Notes: generated from the sequence alone by a model not told the origin. 64,000 bases of DNA from Calidifontimicrobium sp035325925 (GCF_035325925.1 NZ_DAOKZA010000012.1:1-64000), one strand, 5' to 3'. Positions 7,924 to 16,594 are shown, numbered from the stretch's first letter. Program-made: numbers and translations.

Positions 7924-9354
7924 ATGTCCAGCAAGAACTTCGACGTCATCGTCATCGGCGGCGGCCCCGGCGGCTACATCGCCGCCATCCGCGCCGCTCA
8001 GCTCGGCTTCGCCACCGCCTGCATCGACGAGTGGACCAACGCCGCCGGCGGCCCGGCGCCGGGTGGCACCTGCACCAACGTCGGCTGCATCCCCAGCAAG
8101 GCGCTGCTGCAGTCGAGCGAGCACTTCGAGCACGCGGGCAAGCACTTCGCCGCGCACGGCATCGGCCTGAAGGACCTCAGCATCGACGTCGCGAAGATGC
8201 TCGCGCGCAAGGATACCGTCGTGAAGCAGAACAACGACGGCATCCTCTACCTGTTCAAGAAGAACAAGGTCGGCTTCTTCCATGGCCGCGGCTCGTTCGT
8301 CAAGGCCGTCGACGACGGGTACGAGATCGCGGTGGCCGGCGCGGCCAACGAGACGCTGGTCGGCAAGCAGGTCATCGTCGCCACCGGATCGACCGCGCGC
8401 GCGCTGCCCGGCGTCGCGTTCGACGAGCAGCGCATCCTCAGCAACGACGGGGCGCTGCGCATCCCCGCGGTGCCGAAGACGCTGGGGCTGATCGGCTCGG
8501 GCGTGATCGGGCTCGAGATGGGGTCGGTGTGGCGGCGCCTGGGCGCGCAGGTGACCGTGCTCGAAGCGCTGCCGACCTTCCTCGGCGCGGTCGACGAGCA
8601 GATCGCCAAGGAGGCGCACAAGGCGTTCACCAAGCAGGGGCTCAGGATCGAGCTCGGCGTCAAGGTCGGCGAGGTGAACGCCGGCGCGGACGGCGTCACG
8701 GTGGCCTACACCGACGCCAAGGGCGCCGCGCAGTCGCTGCAGGTCGAGCGCCTGATCGTCTCGATCGGCCGGGTGCCGAACACCACGGGGTTGAATGCCG
8801 AAGCCGTCGGCCTGCGGCTCGACGAACGCGGCGCCATCGTCGTCGATGACGATTGCCGCACGAACCTGCCCGGCGTGTGGGCGGTCGGCGACGTGGTGCG
8901 CGGGCCGATGCTCGCGCACAAGGCCGAGGAGGAGGGCGTCGCGGTAGCCGAACGCATCGCCGGCCAGCACCCGCACGTCGACTTCAACACCGTGCCGTGG
9001 GTCATCTACACCAGCCCCGAGATCGCGTGGGTCGGCCAGACCGAGCAGCAGCTCAAGGCCGCGGGCCGCGCCTACCGCGCCGGCACCTTCCCGTTCAGCG
9101 CCAACGGTCGCGCGCGCGCGCTCGGCGACACCACCGGCATGGTCAAGTTCCTCGCCGACGCCGGCACCGACGAGATCCTCGGCGTGCACATCGTCGGGCC
9201 GATGGCCAGCGAGCTGATCGCCGAGGCGGTCGTCGCGATGGAGTTCCGCGCCAGCAGCGAGGACATCGCGCGCATCTGCCACGCGCACCCGTCGCTGTCG
9301 GAGGCGACCAAGGAGGCCGCGCTGGCGGTCGACAAGCGCACGCTGAACTTCTGA
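7924..9354 (+). CDS. lpdA: Dihydrolipoyl dehydrogenase, E3 component
   Basis: A 476-residue FAD/NAD disulfide oxidoreductase that reoxidises dihydrolipoyl arms of 2-oxoacid dehydrogenase complexes. The N-terminus VIVIGGGPGGYIAAIRAAQL binds FAD. The redox disulfide is Cys50/Cys55 in GGTCTNVGCIPSK, and the C-terminal HPSLSE contains the active-site base His455 with Glu460. An insert before the disulfide (NAAGGPAPGG) is typical of the betaproteobacterial lpdA linked to sucAB. The Shine-Dalgarno is weak, so coupling to upstream translation is likely. Confidence 0.97.
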   Translation: MSSKNFDVIVIGGGPGGYIAAIRAAQLGFATACIDEWTNAAGGPAPGGTCTNVGCIPSKALLQSSEHFEHAGKHFAAHGIGLKDLSIDVAKMLARKDTVVKQNNDGILYLFKKNKVGFFHGRGSFVKAVDDGYEIAVAGAANETLVGKQVIVATGSTARALPGVAFDEQRILSNDGALRIPAVPKTLGLIGSGVIGLEMGSVWRRLGAQVTVLEALPTFLGAVDEQIAKEAHKAFTKQGLRIELGVKVGEVNAGADGVTVAYTDAKGAAQSLQVERLIVSIGRVPNTTGLNAEAVGLRLDERGAIVVDDDCRTNLPGVWAVGDVVRGPMLAHKAEEEGVAVAERIAGQHPHVDFNTVPWVIYTSPEIAWVGQTEQQLKAAGRAYRAGTFPFSANGRARALGDTTGMVKFLADAGTDEILGVHIVGPMASELIAEAVVAMEFRASSEDIARICHAHPSLSEATKEAALAVDKRTLNF

Positions 9355-9359
9355 CGCCG

Positions 9360-10457
9360 GTGGGCGTGCGCCAGGCCTACCAGCGCGCCCTGCGCGAGCG
9401 CGGGTTCCTGCCCGACCCGGCGCAGCTGCGCGCGGTCGATGCGCTCGAGCGCTGCGAGAACGAGTGGATCGCCTACCTGGCGCGGCGTCGCACCGCGCTG
9501 CAGCGCATGTTCGTGAAGCCGCCGATCCCGCGCGGCGTGTACATGTTCGGCGGCGTCGGGCGCGGCAAGAGCTTCCTGATGGACTGCTTCTTCCAGTCGG
9601 TGCCGCTCAAGCGCAAGACGCGACTGCACTTCCACGAGTTCATGCGCGAGGTGCACCGCGAGTTGCAGGAGCTCAAGGGCACCGCGAACCCGCTCGACGA
9701 GCTCGGCGCGCGCATCGCGCGGCGCTTCCGGCTGATCTGCTTCGACGAGTTCCACGTCGCCGACGTCACCGACGCGATGATCCTGCACCGCCTGCTCAAG
9801 GCGCTGTTCGACCACCGCGTGAGCATCGTCACGACGTCGAACTTCCACCCCGACGGCCTGTACCCGAACGGGCTGCACCGCGACCGCATCCTGCCGGCGA
9901 TCTCGCTGCTCAAGGACCGGCTCGAGGTGATCGACGTCGACGCCGGCACCGACTACCGCCAGCGTGCGCTCGAGAAGCTGCGCACCTACCACACGCCGCT
10001 CGGGCCGGCCGCCGACGCGGCGATGACGACGGCCTTCGAGCAGATCGCCGACGCGAGCGACGAGGACCCGGCGCTGCGCATCGAACACCGCACGCTGCAC
10101 GCGCGTCGTCGCGCCGGCGGCGTCGTGTGGTTCGACTTCAGGACCCTGTGCGGCGGGCCGCGCTCGCAGAACGACTACCTGGAGCTGGCGTCGCGCTTCC
10201 ACACCGTGCTGCTGTCGGGGGTGCCGCAGATGCCGCCGAAGCTGGCCAGCGAGGCACGCCGCTTCACCTGGCTGGTCGACGTGCTGTACGACCGGCGTGT
10301 GCGGCTGGTGCTGTCGGCGGCGGTCGAGCCCGAGCAGCTGTACACCGAAGGGCCGCTGGCGCACGAGTTTCCCCGCACCGTCTCGCGGCTGCACGAGATG
10401 CAGTCGGCCGAGTACGTCGCCCAGGGCAAGCGCCAGGTCGACACGCGGCTGACCTGA
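9360..10457 (+). CDS. zapE: Cell division protein ZapE (AFG1-like ATPase)
   Basis: A 365-residue AFG1/LACE1-family P-loop ATPase. E. coli ZapE acts at the division ring under stress, and mitochondrial AFG1 helps quality control of respiratory proteins. The Walker A motif is GGVGRGKS near residues 65-72, with LICFDEFHVADVTDAM as the Walker B region and TTSNFHPDGLYPNGLHR as a family signature. The start is uncertain: GTG at 9360 (five bases after lpdA) or GTG at 9366; neither has a clear ribosome binding site. It is the last plus-strand gene of this operon and converges on the PP2C gene. Confidence 0.93.
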   Translation: MGVRQAYQRALRERGFLPDPAQLRAVDALERCENEWIAYLARRRTALQRMFVKPPIPRGVYMFGGVGRGKSFLMDCFFQSVPLKRKTRLHFHEFMREVHRELQELKGTANPLDELGARIARRFRLICFDEFHVADVTDAMILHRLLKALFDHRVSIVTTSNFHPDGLYPNGLHRDRILPAISLLKDRLEVIDVDAGTDYRQRALEKLRTYHTPLGPAADAAMTTAFEQIADASDEDPALRIEHRTLHARRRAGGVVWFDFRTLCGGPRSQNDYLELASRFHTVLLSGVPQMPPKLASEARRFTWLVDVLYDRRVRLVLSAAVEPEQLYTEGPLAHEFPRTVSRLHEMQSAEYVAQGKRQVDTRLT

Positions 10458-10479
10458 GCTTCGCCGGCCACGCTGCCTG

Positions 10480-11256
10480 CTACTTCGACTTCGGCAGCGT
10501 CTCGACCTTGATCATCGCCAGCGACAGGTTGTCGCCGCCGCCGCGCGCGCGGCGGCGGGCCTTCTCGACGAGCAGCTCGCTGGCCTCGCGCACCGGCAGC
10601 TCGTTGACCACCTCGCCGAACTCGGTCGGCGTGAAGTAGTGCCACAGGCCGTCGCTGCAGGCCAACAGCGTGTCGCCGATCTCGAGCCGCTCGATGTGCG
10701 CCAGCGTCACCGGCGGGTCCTGCTGCGTGCCCAGGCAGCCGGTGAGCAGGTTGGCCTGCGGGTGCGCGTTGGCCTCGTCCTCGCTGAGTTCACCGTCCTC
10801 GAGCAGCCGCTGCACGTACGAGTGGTCGGTCGTGCGGCCGATCATCTCGGCGCCGCGGAAGTGGTAGACGCGCGAGTCGCCGGCGTGGGCCACGTCGCAG
10901 CGCAGCCCGGGCGTGATGAGGAACGTCGCCAGCGTGCTGTGCGGTTCCTCCTCGGCGGTGATCGCGGTGAGCTTGATCATCAGGTGCGCCTCGAGCACCA
11001 ACTGCCGCAGCAACTCGGCCGGGTCGTCGTGCGTCGGCGAAAAGCGCTCGAACAGCTGCCGCGCGGTCAGCAGCACCTGGTCGGCGGCCTTGCGACCGCC
11101 GCTCTTGCCCCCCATGCCGTCGGCGAGCACGGCCAGCGCGCAGCCGGCGGCACGCTCGTGCACCAGGATCTGCACCTGGTCCTGCTGGTACAGCCGGTCC
11201 CCGCGATGCAACGCGGTGGCTGCCGAAAGCCGATAAGCCAGGGTGGCTTTGGTCAT
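10480..11256 (-). CDS. PP2C-type serine/threonine protein phosphatase
   Basis: A 258-residue metal-dependent phosphatase of the PPM/PP2C class, which removes phosphate from Ser/Thr of proteins. The usual metal-binding motifs are present: QQDQ near residue 24, LADGMGGKSGG near residue 44, HAGDSRVY, ACSDGLW and GGGDNLSLA. There is no membrane segment, so it should be cytosolic. ATG at 11256 is preferred over a TTG three codons upstream. No Ser/Thr kinase or FHA protein lies in the window, so the substrate is unknown. It diverges from the YdcH-type gene and has a TATATT box only seven bases before the ATG. Confidence 0.9.
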   Translation of the reverse strand: MTKATLAYRLSAATALHRGDRLYQQDQVQILVHERAAGCALAVLADGMGGKSGGRKAADQVLLTARQLFERFSPTHDDPAELLRQLVLEAHLMIKLTAITAEEEPHSTLATFLITPGLRCDVAHAGDSRVYHFRGAEMIGRTTDHSYVQRLLEDGELSEDEANAHPQANLLTGCLGTQQDPPVTLAHIERLEIGDTLLACSDGLWHYFTPTEFGEVVNELPVREASELLVEKARRRARGGGDNLSLAMIKVETLPKSK

Positions 11257-11324
11257 GGCGAGCAATATACGGCAGCGCCTGCGTCGCCACCGCGTGCGAA
11301 AGCTACACTCGACGACGCTTCGCG
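11257..11324. promoter_or_regulatory. Divergent promoter region between PP2C and YdcH-type genes
   Basis: On the minus strand TATATT (positions 11264-11269) lies seven bases before the PP2C ATG. On the plus strand TACACT (11304-11309) lies 15 bases before the YdcH-type ATG. Both resemble sigma-70 -10 boxes and are AT-rich islands in GC-rich DNA. I see no good -35 boxes. The minus-strand spacing would place transcription initiation at or next to the start codon. Confidence 0.45.
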
Positions 11325-11528
11325 ATGGACGACAACCTGCACTCGCCGCAGCGCCAGCTCATCGAGCTGCGCATCGAACACGCCGACCTCGACGACCTGA
11401 TCGACCGCGCAGCGCTCGACCGGCCCGTCGACGACCTGGTGCTGCGTCGGCTGAAGAAGCGCCGCCTGCTGCTGCGCGACCAGATCGCGCGTCTCGAGGC
11501 GCAGCTCGATCCGCCCGAGCCGGCGTGA
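11325..11528 (+). CDS. YdcH/DUF465-family small protein
   Basis: A 67-residue highly charged protein predicted to form a helical hairpin. The pattern HSPQRQLIELRIEHADLDDL, then RRLKKRRLLLRDQIARLEAQL, matches the DUF465 (YdcH) family, whose members are usually 65-80 residues. The function of the family is not established. It has its own promoter-like TACACT at 11304 and is followed within 14 bases by dispersed repeat copy B. There is no membrane segment or signal peptide. Confidence 0.87.
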   Translation: MDDNLHSPQRQLIELRIEHADLDDLIDRAALDRPVDDLVLRRLKKRRLLLRDQIARLEAQLDPPEPA

Positions 11529-11541
11529 TCTTGCCCCGCCC

Positions 11542-11624
11542 CGAAGCGCCTTCGACGCCTCCCCCCCGGGGGGGCGCCGCCAGCGGAACGGCGAAGCCGG
11601 ATCCGCCGCGGCCGCTCGAAGGGC
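11542..11624 (+). repeat. Dispersed hairpin repeat, copy B
   Basis: This is the best-preserved copy. It contains CGAAGCGCCT, a perfect C7G7 palindrome at 11561-11574, CCGCCAGCGG, the hairpin around CGGCGAAGCCGG, GATCCGCC and GCGGCCGCT. It shares about 20 consecutive identical bases with copy A around the GAA-loop hairpin. It follows the YdcH-type stop codon in the same orientation and fills half of the 157-base gap before the helicase gene. Confidence 0.72.
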
Positions 11625-11685
11625 CTGCGCCCGGTTCGTGGCGCGGGTTCGGGCAGGGCCGTGCTGACGTTTGCGGCGTGGCGTG

Positions 11686-13680
11686 ATGGCCGCGCACGAC
11701 GACGCGGGAACGCTCGAACTCGAGCAGGCGGTCGACGCGGCGTTCGCTGCGGGCGGGCCGCTGGCGCGTGCCGACGCGGGTTACGTCGAGCGCGACGTGC
11801 AGCAGGTGTTCGCACGTGCCGTCGCGCGTGCGATCGAGGCGCGCACGGCGCTCGTCGTCGAGGCGGGCACGGGGGTCGGCAAGACCTTCGCGTACCTGGT
11901 GCCGCTGCTGTTGTCGGGGCGGCGCGCGCTGGTCAGCACCGCGACCAAGAGCCTGCAGGACCAGCTGTTCGGCCGCGACCTGCCACGACTGGCGCAGGCG
12001 CTGCGCGTGCCGGCACGGCTCGCGCTGCTCAAAGGCCGCGCCAGTTACCTGTGCCTGCACCGCCTCGATCAGGCGCGCCGGGGCGCGCAACTGCCCGATC
12101 GCCTGTCGGTGCGCGCGCTCGCCCGCGTCGAGCAGTGGGCGCCGACGACACGCGGCGGCGACCTCGCCGAACTCACCGGGCTCGACGAACGCTCGCCGGT
12201 GATCCCGTTGGTCACGTCGACGCGAGACAACTGCCTGGGCAGCGACTGCCCGCGCTGGCGCGACTGCCACGTGATGGCCGCGCGGCGCGAGGCGATGGCC
12301 GCGGACATCGTCGTCGTCAACCACCATCTGTTCTTCGCCGACCTCGCGCTGCGCGACAGCGGCGTCGCCGAGCTGCTGCCTACGGTCGACGTGGCGATCT
12401 TCGACGAAGCGCACCAGCTCGTCGAGGCCGGCGTGCAGTTCCTCGGTCGCAGCCTGGGCAGCGCGGCGGTCATCGACTTCGCGCGCGACCTGCTCGCCGC
12501 CGGCCTGCAGCACGCGCGCGGGCTGCAGCCCTGGGCCGAGCTGGCCACCGCGTGCGACCGCGCCGCGCGCGAGCTGCGGCTGGCCGCCGGCGCCGGGATG
12601 CGCGACGTGCGCGGCACGCTCAAGCGCCGCTGGGCCGAAGTCGCCGGCGGTGACGGATTCGATCGCGCGCTCGCGGCGCTGGCCGCCGGGGCCGACGATG
12701 CCGCCGCGGCGCTGGACACGGTCAGCGAACTCGCGCCCGACTTCCCCAAGCTGCGCCAGCGCTCCGGCGACTTCGCGCAGCGGGCACGCCAGTTCGCCTC
12801 GCCCTGCGACGCCGACCGCGTGCGCTGGATCGACCTCACCGCGCTGCACGTGCGGCTGGTCGAGTCGGCGCTGGACATTCGCGAGGCGCTCGACGCGCAG
12901 CGCGCCGCGGCACCGAAGGCGTGGGTCTTCACGTCGGCGACGCTCGGCGACGACGAGCGCCTGACCTGGTTCACCGGGCCGAGCGGGCTCGCCGACGCGA
13001 CCACGCTCAAGCTCGGTAGCCCGTTCGACTACGCGGCGCATGCGCGCCTGTGGGTGCCGGCGCGGCTGCCGCGCCCGGGCGACACGGCGCACGCGCAGGC
13101 GGTGGCGCGCGTGGCGGCGCGGTGCGCGGGGGCGCTCGGCGGGCGCACCTTCGTGCTGACCACGACGCTGCGCGCGCTGGCGCTTGTCGCCGACACGCTG
13201 GCCGGGCAGCTGGCGGCCGCCGGCGAACGCCTCGAGGTGCTGGTGCAGGGCAGCGAACCGAAGCGCGCACTGCTGCAGCGTTTCCTGGCCCGTCCCGCGT
13301 CGGTGCTGGTGGGGTCCCAGAGCTTCTGGGAAGGCATCGACGTACGCGGCGACGCGCTGCAGTGCGTGATCATCGACAAGCTGCCGTTCCCGCCGCCGAA
13401 CGACCCGCTGGTCGAAGCGCGGGTGCGGCAGATCGAGCGTGCCGGCGGTTCGGCGTTCAACGGCTACTTCGTCGCCGAGGCGGCGGTGTCGCTGAAGCAG
13501 GGCGCCGGGCGGCTGATCCGCAGCGAGACCGACCGCGGCCTGCTCGTCGTGTGCGACCCGCGGCTGACGCAGATGGGCTACGGTGCGCGGCTGCGCGCGG
13601 CGCTGCCGCCGATGCCGCTGCTGCGCGACGAGGCCGAGGCCATGGACTGGCTGGCGCGCCTCGCCGCCGCACGGGCCTAG
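11686..13680 (+). CDS. ATP-dependent iron-sulfur DNA helicase, DinG/YoaA type
   Basis: A 664-residue superfamily 2, XPD-like 5'-3' helicase expected to unwind DNA or R-loops during repair. Walker A is EAGTGVGKT near residues 59-67 and Walker B is the FDEAH box near residue 241. A Fe-S cluster is indicated by four cysteines: one in SYLCLHR and three in DNCLGSDCPRWRDC. The C-terminal motif SFWEGIDVRGD and QGAGRLIRSETD (motif VI) complete the core. ATG at 11686 is preferred; a TTG at 11671 is possible. Length is closer to E. coli YoaA (about 636) than DinG (about 716), so I leave the symbol open. Its stop is four bases from the convergent bamD stop. Confidence 0.92.
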   Translation: MAAHDDAGTLELEQAVDAAFAAGGPLARADAGYVERDVQQVFARAVARAIEARTALVVEAGTGVGKTFAYLVPLLLSGRRALVSTATKSLQDQLFGRDLPRLAQALRVPARLALLKGRASYLCLHRLDQARRGAQLPDRLSVRALARVEQWAPTTRGGDLAELTGLDERSPVIPLVTSTRDNCLGSDCPRWRDCHVMAARREAMAADIVVVNHHLFFADLALRDSGVAELLPTVDVAIFDEAHQLVEAGVQFLGRSLGSAAVIDFARDLLAAGLQHARGLQPWAELATACDRAARELRLAAGAGMRDVRGTLKRRWAEVAGGDGFDRALAALAAGADDAAAALDTVSELAPDFPKLRQRSGDFAQRARQFASPCDADRVRWIDLTALHVRLVESALDIREALDAQRAAAPKAWVFTSATLGDDERLTWFTGPSGLADATTLKLGSPFDYAAHARLWVPARLPRPGDTAHAQAVARVAARCAGALGGRTFVLTTTLRALALVADTLAGQLAAAGERLEVLVQGSEPKRALLQRFLARPASVLVGSQSFWEGIDVRGDALQCVIIDKLPFPPPNDPLVEARVRQIERAGGSAFNGYFVAEAAVSLKQGAGRLIRSETDRGLLVVCDPRLTQMGYGARLRAALPPMPLLRDEAEAMDWLARLAAARA

Positions 13681-13684
13681 CGGC

Positions 13685-14506
13685 TCACCACAGGCGCCAC
13701 CACGAGCGGTCGCGCTCGACCAGCCCGTCGCGCAGGAATCGGCTGTCGGGGAAGTTCAGCTTCAGCACGCGTTCGACGTCGTCGCGCAGCGGCGCCAGCC
13801 CGAGCTGGTCGTAGCTGCGCGCCAGCAGGTACAGCGCCTCCTCGGCGGCCGGTGCCTGGCGGTACTCCTGCAGCGCGTACTGCGCGCGGTTCGCCGCGGC
13901 GACGAACGCGCCGCGCCGGTAGTAGTAGCGCGCGACGTGCACCTCGTACTCGGCCAGCGCATTGACGATGTAGTCCATGCGCACGCGCGCGTCGTCGGCG
14001 TACTTCGACTGCGGGTACGCGTCGACGAGCTGCTTGAACGACTGGTAGGCCTCGCGCGAGGCCTGCTGGTCGCGCTCGGACAGTTCCTGGCCCGACAGCC
14101 TGCCGAACAGCCCGAGGTTGTCCACGAAATTGACCATGCCGCGCAGGTACATCGCGTAGTCGATCGCCGGGCTCGACGGGTGCAGGCGGATGAAACGGTC
14201 GAGCCCGGTGATCGCAGCCTCGCGCTCGCCCGACTTCCAGCGCGCGTACGCGAGGTCGAGCTGCGCCTGCTGCGCCAGCAGGGTGCCGGCGGCGCGCCCC
14301 TCGACGCGCTGCAGCGCGGCGATCGCGCGGTCGTAGCTGCCCGAGGTCATGTCGTCGCGGGCCTCTGCATACAATTGCTCGACCGCCTGCGTCGTGTTGT
14401 CGTCGCGCGGCTTGCCGGCGCAGGCCGCGAGCAGCGCGATCACCGTCAGCACGACGACCTTCGATGCGGCGCGCAGGCCGCGGCGAGTCCCAGGTTCCAA
14501 GCTCAT
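13685..14506 (-). CDS. bamD: Outer membrane assembly lipoprotein BamD
   Basis: A 273-residue lipoprotein of the BAM complex that inserts beta-barrel proteins with BamA. The N-terminal signal ends in the lipobox LLAAC with Cys29 as the acylation site. The rest forms TPR helices, with family signatures AYARWKSGEREAAITGLDRF, HPSSPAIDYAMYLRGM and YPQSKYADDARVRMDYI. Length is near the usual 245-280. It is divergent from rluD, a conserved arrangement, with a 54-base gap holding a palindrome. bamA and bamB are also in this window. Confidence 0.96.
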   Translation of the reverse strand: MSLEPGTRRGLRAASKVVVLTVIALLAACAGKPRDDNTTQAVEQLYAEARDDMTSGSYDRAIAALQRVEGRAAGTLLAQQAQLDLAYARWKSGEREAAITGLDRFIRLHPSSPAIDYAMYLRGMVNFVDNLGLFGRLSGQELSERDQQASREAYQSFKQLVDAYPQSKYADDARVRMDYIVNALAEYEVHVARYYYRRGAFVAAANRAQYALQEYRQAPAAEEALYLLARSYDQLGLAPLRDDVERVLKLNFPDSRFLRDGLVERDRSWWRLW

Positions 14507-14560
14507 CGTTCGCGTCGGCGGCGCCGACGTCCGCTCCACAGCAAGACAGCGCGCAGTGTA
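14507..14560. promoter_or_regulatory. bamD/rluD divergent intergenic region with 17-base palindrome
   Basis: The gap carries CGTCGGCG (14513-14520), a central G and CGCCGACG (14522-14529), a perfect inverted repeat about six bases from the bamD ATG. In the bamD transcript it would form a hairpin over the ribosome entry site; as DNA it could be an operator. On the rluD side AGTGTAATGG abuts the ATG. No standard -35/-10 pair is visible in either direction. Confidence 0.4.
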
Positions 14561-15589
14561 ATGGCGACCCCGCCCGAGGCCGGCCCCCTGCCCGACGCCG
14601 ACGCGCCCGACGACGAGGCGCCGGACGAGGCCGGCACGGTCGAGCAGCGCGAATGCGTCGCCGACGCCGCGCTGCACGGCGTGCGGCTCGACAAGGCGCT
14701 GGTGGCCATCGCCCCGGAGTTTTCGCGCAGCCACCTGCAGTCGCTGCTCGAGCGCGGCCACGTGCGTGTCGACGGTCGGCGCGCGACCAGCGCGTCGCGC
14801 GCGGTGCGCGCGGGCCAGCGGCTGGCGCTCGACCTGGTGCCCACGGCGCAGGCGCTGGCGTTTCGGCCGCAGGCGATGGCACTGGCGATCGTGCACGAGG
14901 ACGCGCACCTGCTGGTGCTCGACAAGCCCGCCGGACTGGTCGTGCATCCGGCGCCGGGGCACTGGGCCGGCACGCTGGTCAACGCGCTGCTGGCCCACCA
15001 CGCGCAGGCGGCGATGCTGCCGCGCGCCGGCGTCGTGCACCGGCTCGACAAGGACACCTCGGGCCTGATGGTCGTGGCCAAGACGCTGCCGGCGATGACC
15101 GCGCTGGTGCGCGCGATCGCCGCGCGCGAGGTGCAGCGCGAGTACCAGGCGCTGGCGCAGGGCGACGTCGGCGCGGCGCCGTTCAGCGTCGATGCACCGA
15201 TCGGGCGCGACCCGCGGTCGCGCGTGCGCATGGCGGTGCTCGCCGGCGGCAAGCCGGCACGCACCGACGTGATGCCGCTGGCGCGCGCGCTGGGTGCGAG
15301 CGCGCTGTGGTGCCGGCTGCACAGCGGCCGCACGCACCAGATCCGCGTGCACCTGGCGCATCGCGGTCATCCGTTGGTCGCCGACGCGCTGTACGGCGGC
15401 GCGCCGGCGCTGGGCCTGCAGCGCCAGGCACTGCACGCGGCGCGGCTGGGCTTCGCGCACCCGCACGACGGCCGCTGGTGCGCCTTCGCCGTCCAGCCGC
15501 CGGGCGACCTCGCGTCGGCCTGGCAACGGGTGCTCGACGCGGCCGGCGTCACCGCGGCTACAATCCGGCCCAATCACTACGAGCGGTGA
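14561..15589 (+). CDS. rluD: 23S rRNA pseudouridine synthase RluD
   Basis: A 342-residue RluA-family enzyme, expected to make pseudouridines 1911, 1915 and 1917 in helix 69 of 23S rRNA. After an acidic N-terminal extension of about 35 residues (DADAPDDEAPDEAG) comes an S4 RNA-binding domain (VRLDKALVAIAPEFSRSHLQ). The catalytic domain has HRLDKDTSGLMVV with the catalytic Asp near residue 163, and SGRTHQIRVHLAHRGHPLVAD. The start at 14561 follows the divergent gap. A TACAAT box near its 3' end (15559) may serve the next gene. Confidence 0.95.
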   Translation: MATPPEAGPLPDADAPDDEAPDEAGTVEQRECVADAALHGVRLDKALVAIAPEFSRSHLQSLLERGHVRVDGRRATSASRAVRAGQRLALDLVPTAQALAFRPQAMALAIVHEDAHLLVLDKPAGLVVHPAPGHWAGTLVNALLAHHAQAAMLPRAGVVHRLDKDTSGLMVVAKTLPAMTALVRAIAAREVQREYQALAQGDVGAAPFSVDAPIGRDPRSRVRMAVLAGGKPARTDVMPLARALGASALWCRLHSGRTHQIRVHLAHRGHPLVADALYGGAPALGLQRQALHAARLGFAHPHDGRWCAFAVQPPGDLASAWQRVLDAAGVTAATIRPNHYER

Positions 15590-15826
15590 TCGCCGTCACC
15601 ACGGCGTCACCCGCGGGTCACCGGCCCAAGGCGCTTCCCGCCGGCGAGCGCGAGCGCGCGGGCCGTGACGGCCACGCACGACGACTGACCCCACCGGATC
15701 GTTGTCACGACCACTGCTTCGCCCAGGAACGCGTGTGCCGGTGGCGGCCCGAGCCGCCCGGCCGGCACGATCACCTCCCGACCGCGCTGAGCCCGGCCGT
15801 CGCTGGCGGGCCCGAGTCCACTGCCG
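15559..15826 (+). promoter_or_regulatory. scpB leader region with promoter-like TACAAT and strong hairpin
   Basis: TACAAT at 15559-15564 inside the last codons of rluD is a candidate -10 box. The 237 bases between the rluD stop and scpB have no convincing gene. They include a two-part hairpin: GTGCCGG (15735-15741) with CCGGCAC (15762-15768), enclosing GGCGGC (15743-15748) with GCCGCC (15753-15758) around a CCGA loop. The hairpin ends 58 bases before scpB. No T-run follows it. It could be a leader structure or a remnant repeat. Confidence 0.4.
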
Positions 15827-16594
15827 ATGAACACCCACCAAGCCAAGCGCGTGCTCGAGACCGCGCTGATCTGCGCGCAGCAGCCCCTGTCGCTGCGTGA
15901 GTTGCGCACGCTGTTCGACGACCAGGTCGGCGCCGACACGCTGCGCACGCTGCTCGACGAACTGGCCCAGGACTGGCAGGGGCGCGGGGTCGAGCTGGCG
16001 ACGCTCGCGTCGGGCTGGCGCTTCCAGAGCCGGCCCGAGATGCGCGAGTACCTCGACCGCCTGAACCCGGAGAAACCGCCGCGCTACTCGCGCGCCGCGA
16101 TGGAGACGCTGGCCATCATCGCCTACCGTCAGCCGGTCACGCGCGGCGACATCGAGGACATTCGCGGCGTCACGGTCAGCAGCCAGATCGTCAAGCAGCT
16201 CGAGGACCGCGGATGGATCGAGATCATCGGCCACCGTGACGCACCGGGACGTCCGGCGCTGTACGCCACGACACGGCAGTTCCTCGACGACCTCGGGCTG
16301 GCCAGCCTGGCGCAGCTGCCCGCGCTCGACGGCGCCGGATCGGCCGCGTCGGCGCTGGGCGAGGCGCTGCCGGGGCAGCCGTCGCTGCCGCTCGAAGGCG
16401 ACCAGTGCGCCGGCGATCACGACGCCGCGGCCGGCGCCGATGCCGTCGCTGCGGTCGACGACGCGATCGACGCCGGCACTGCGCCGGCCGCCGTGCCCGG
16501 CGACGCCGACGACGCGCGCCCCGGCGCCGGCGACACGGCCCTTGCCGACATCCCCGACACCCCCGACCACCTGCAAACGGCTCCGCACGCATGA
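15827..16594 (+). CDS. scpB: Segregation and condensation protein ScpB
   Basis: A 255-residue kleisin-associated subunit of the SMC-ScpAB condensin, which compacts and segregates the chromosome. The two winged-helix domains are recognisable by KRVLETALICAQQPLSLREL at the start and YSRAAMETLAIIAYRQPVTRGDIEDIRGV in the middle, the strongest family signature. From about residue 165 onward the protein turns into an acidic, low-complexity Ala/Asp tail. scpA is not adjacent. The gene overlaps rluB by ATGA, so the two are translationally coupled. No clear Shine-Dalgarno is visible. Confidence 0.95.
   Translation: MNTHQAKRVLETALICAQQPLSLRELRTLFDDQVGADTLRTLLDELAQDWQGRGVELATLASGWRFQSRPEMREYLDRLNPEKPPRYSRAAMETLAIIAYRQPVTRGDIEDIRGVTVSSQIVKQLEDRGWIEIIGHRDAPGRPALYATTRQFLDDLGLASLAQLPALDGAGSAASALGEALPGQPSLPLEGDQCAGDHDAAAGADAVAAVDDAIDAGTAPAAVPGDADDARPGAGDTALADIPDTPDHLQTAPHA

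Noticed and set aside
14370..14375. A TACAAT hexamer inside bamD
   Set aside because: It lies within a coding region opposite in orientation to bamD, far from any start, so it is not counted as a promoter.
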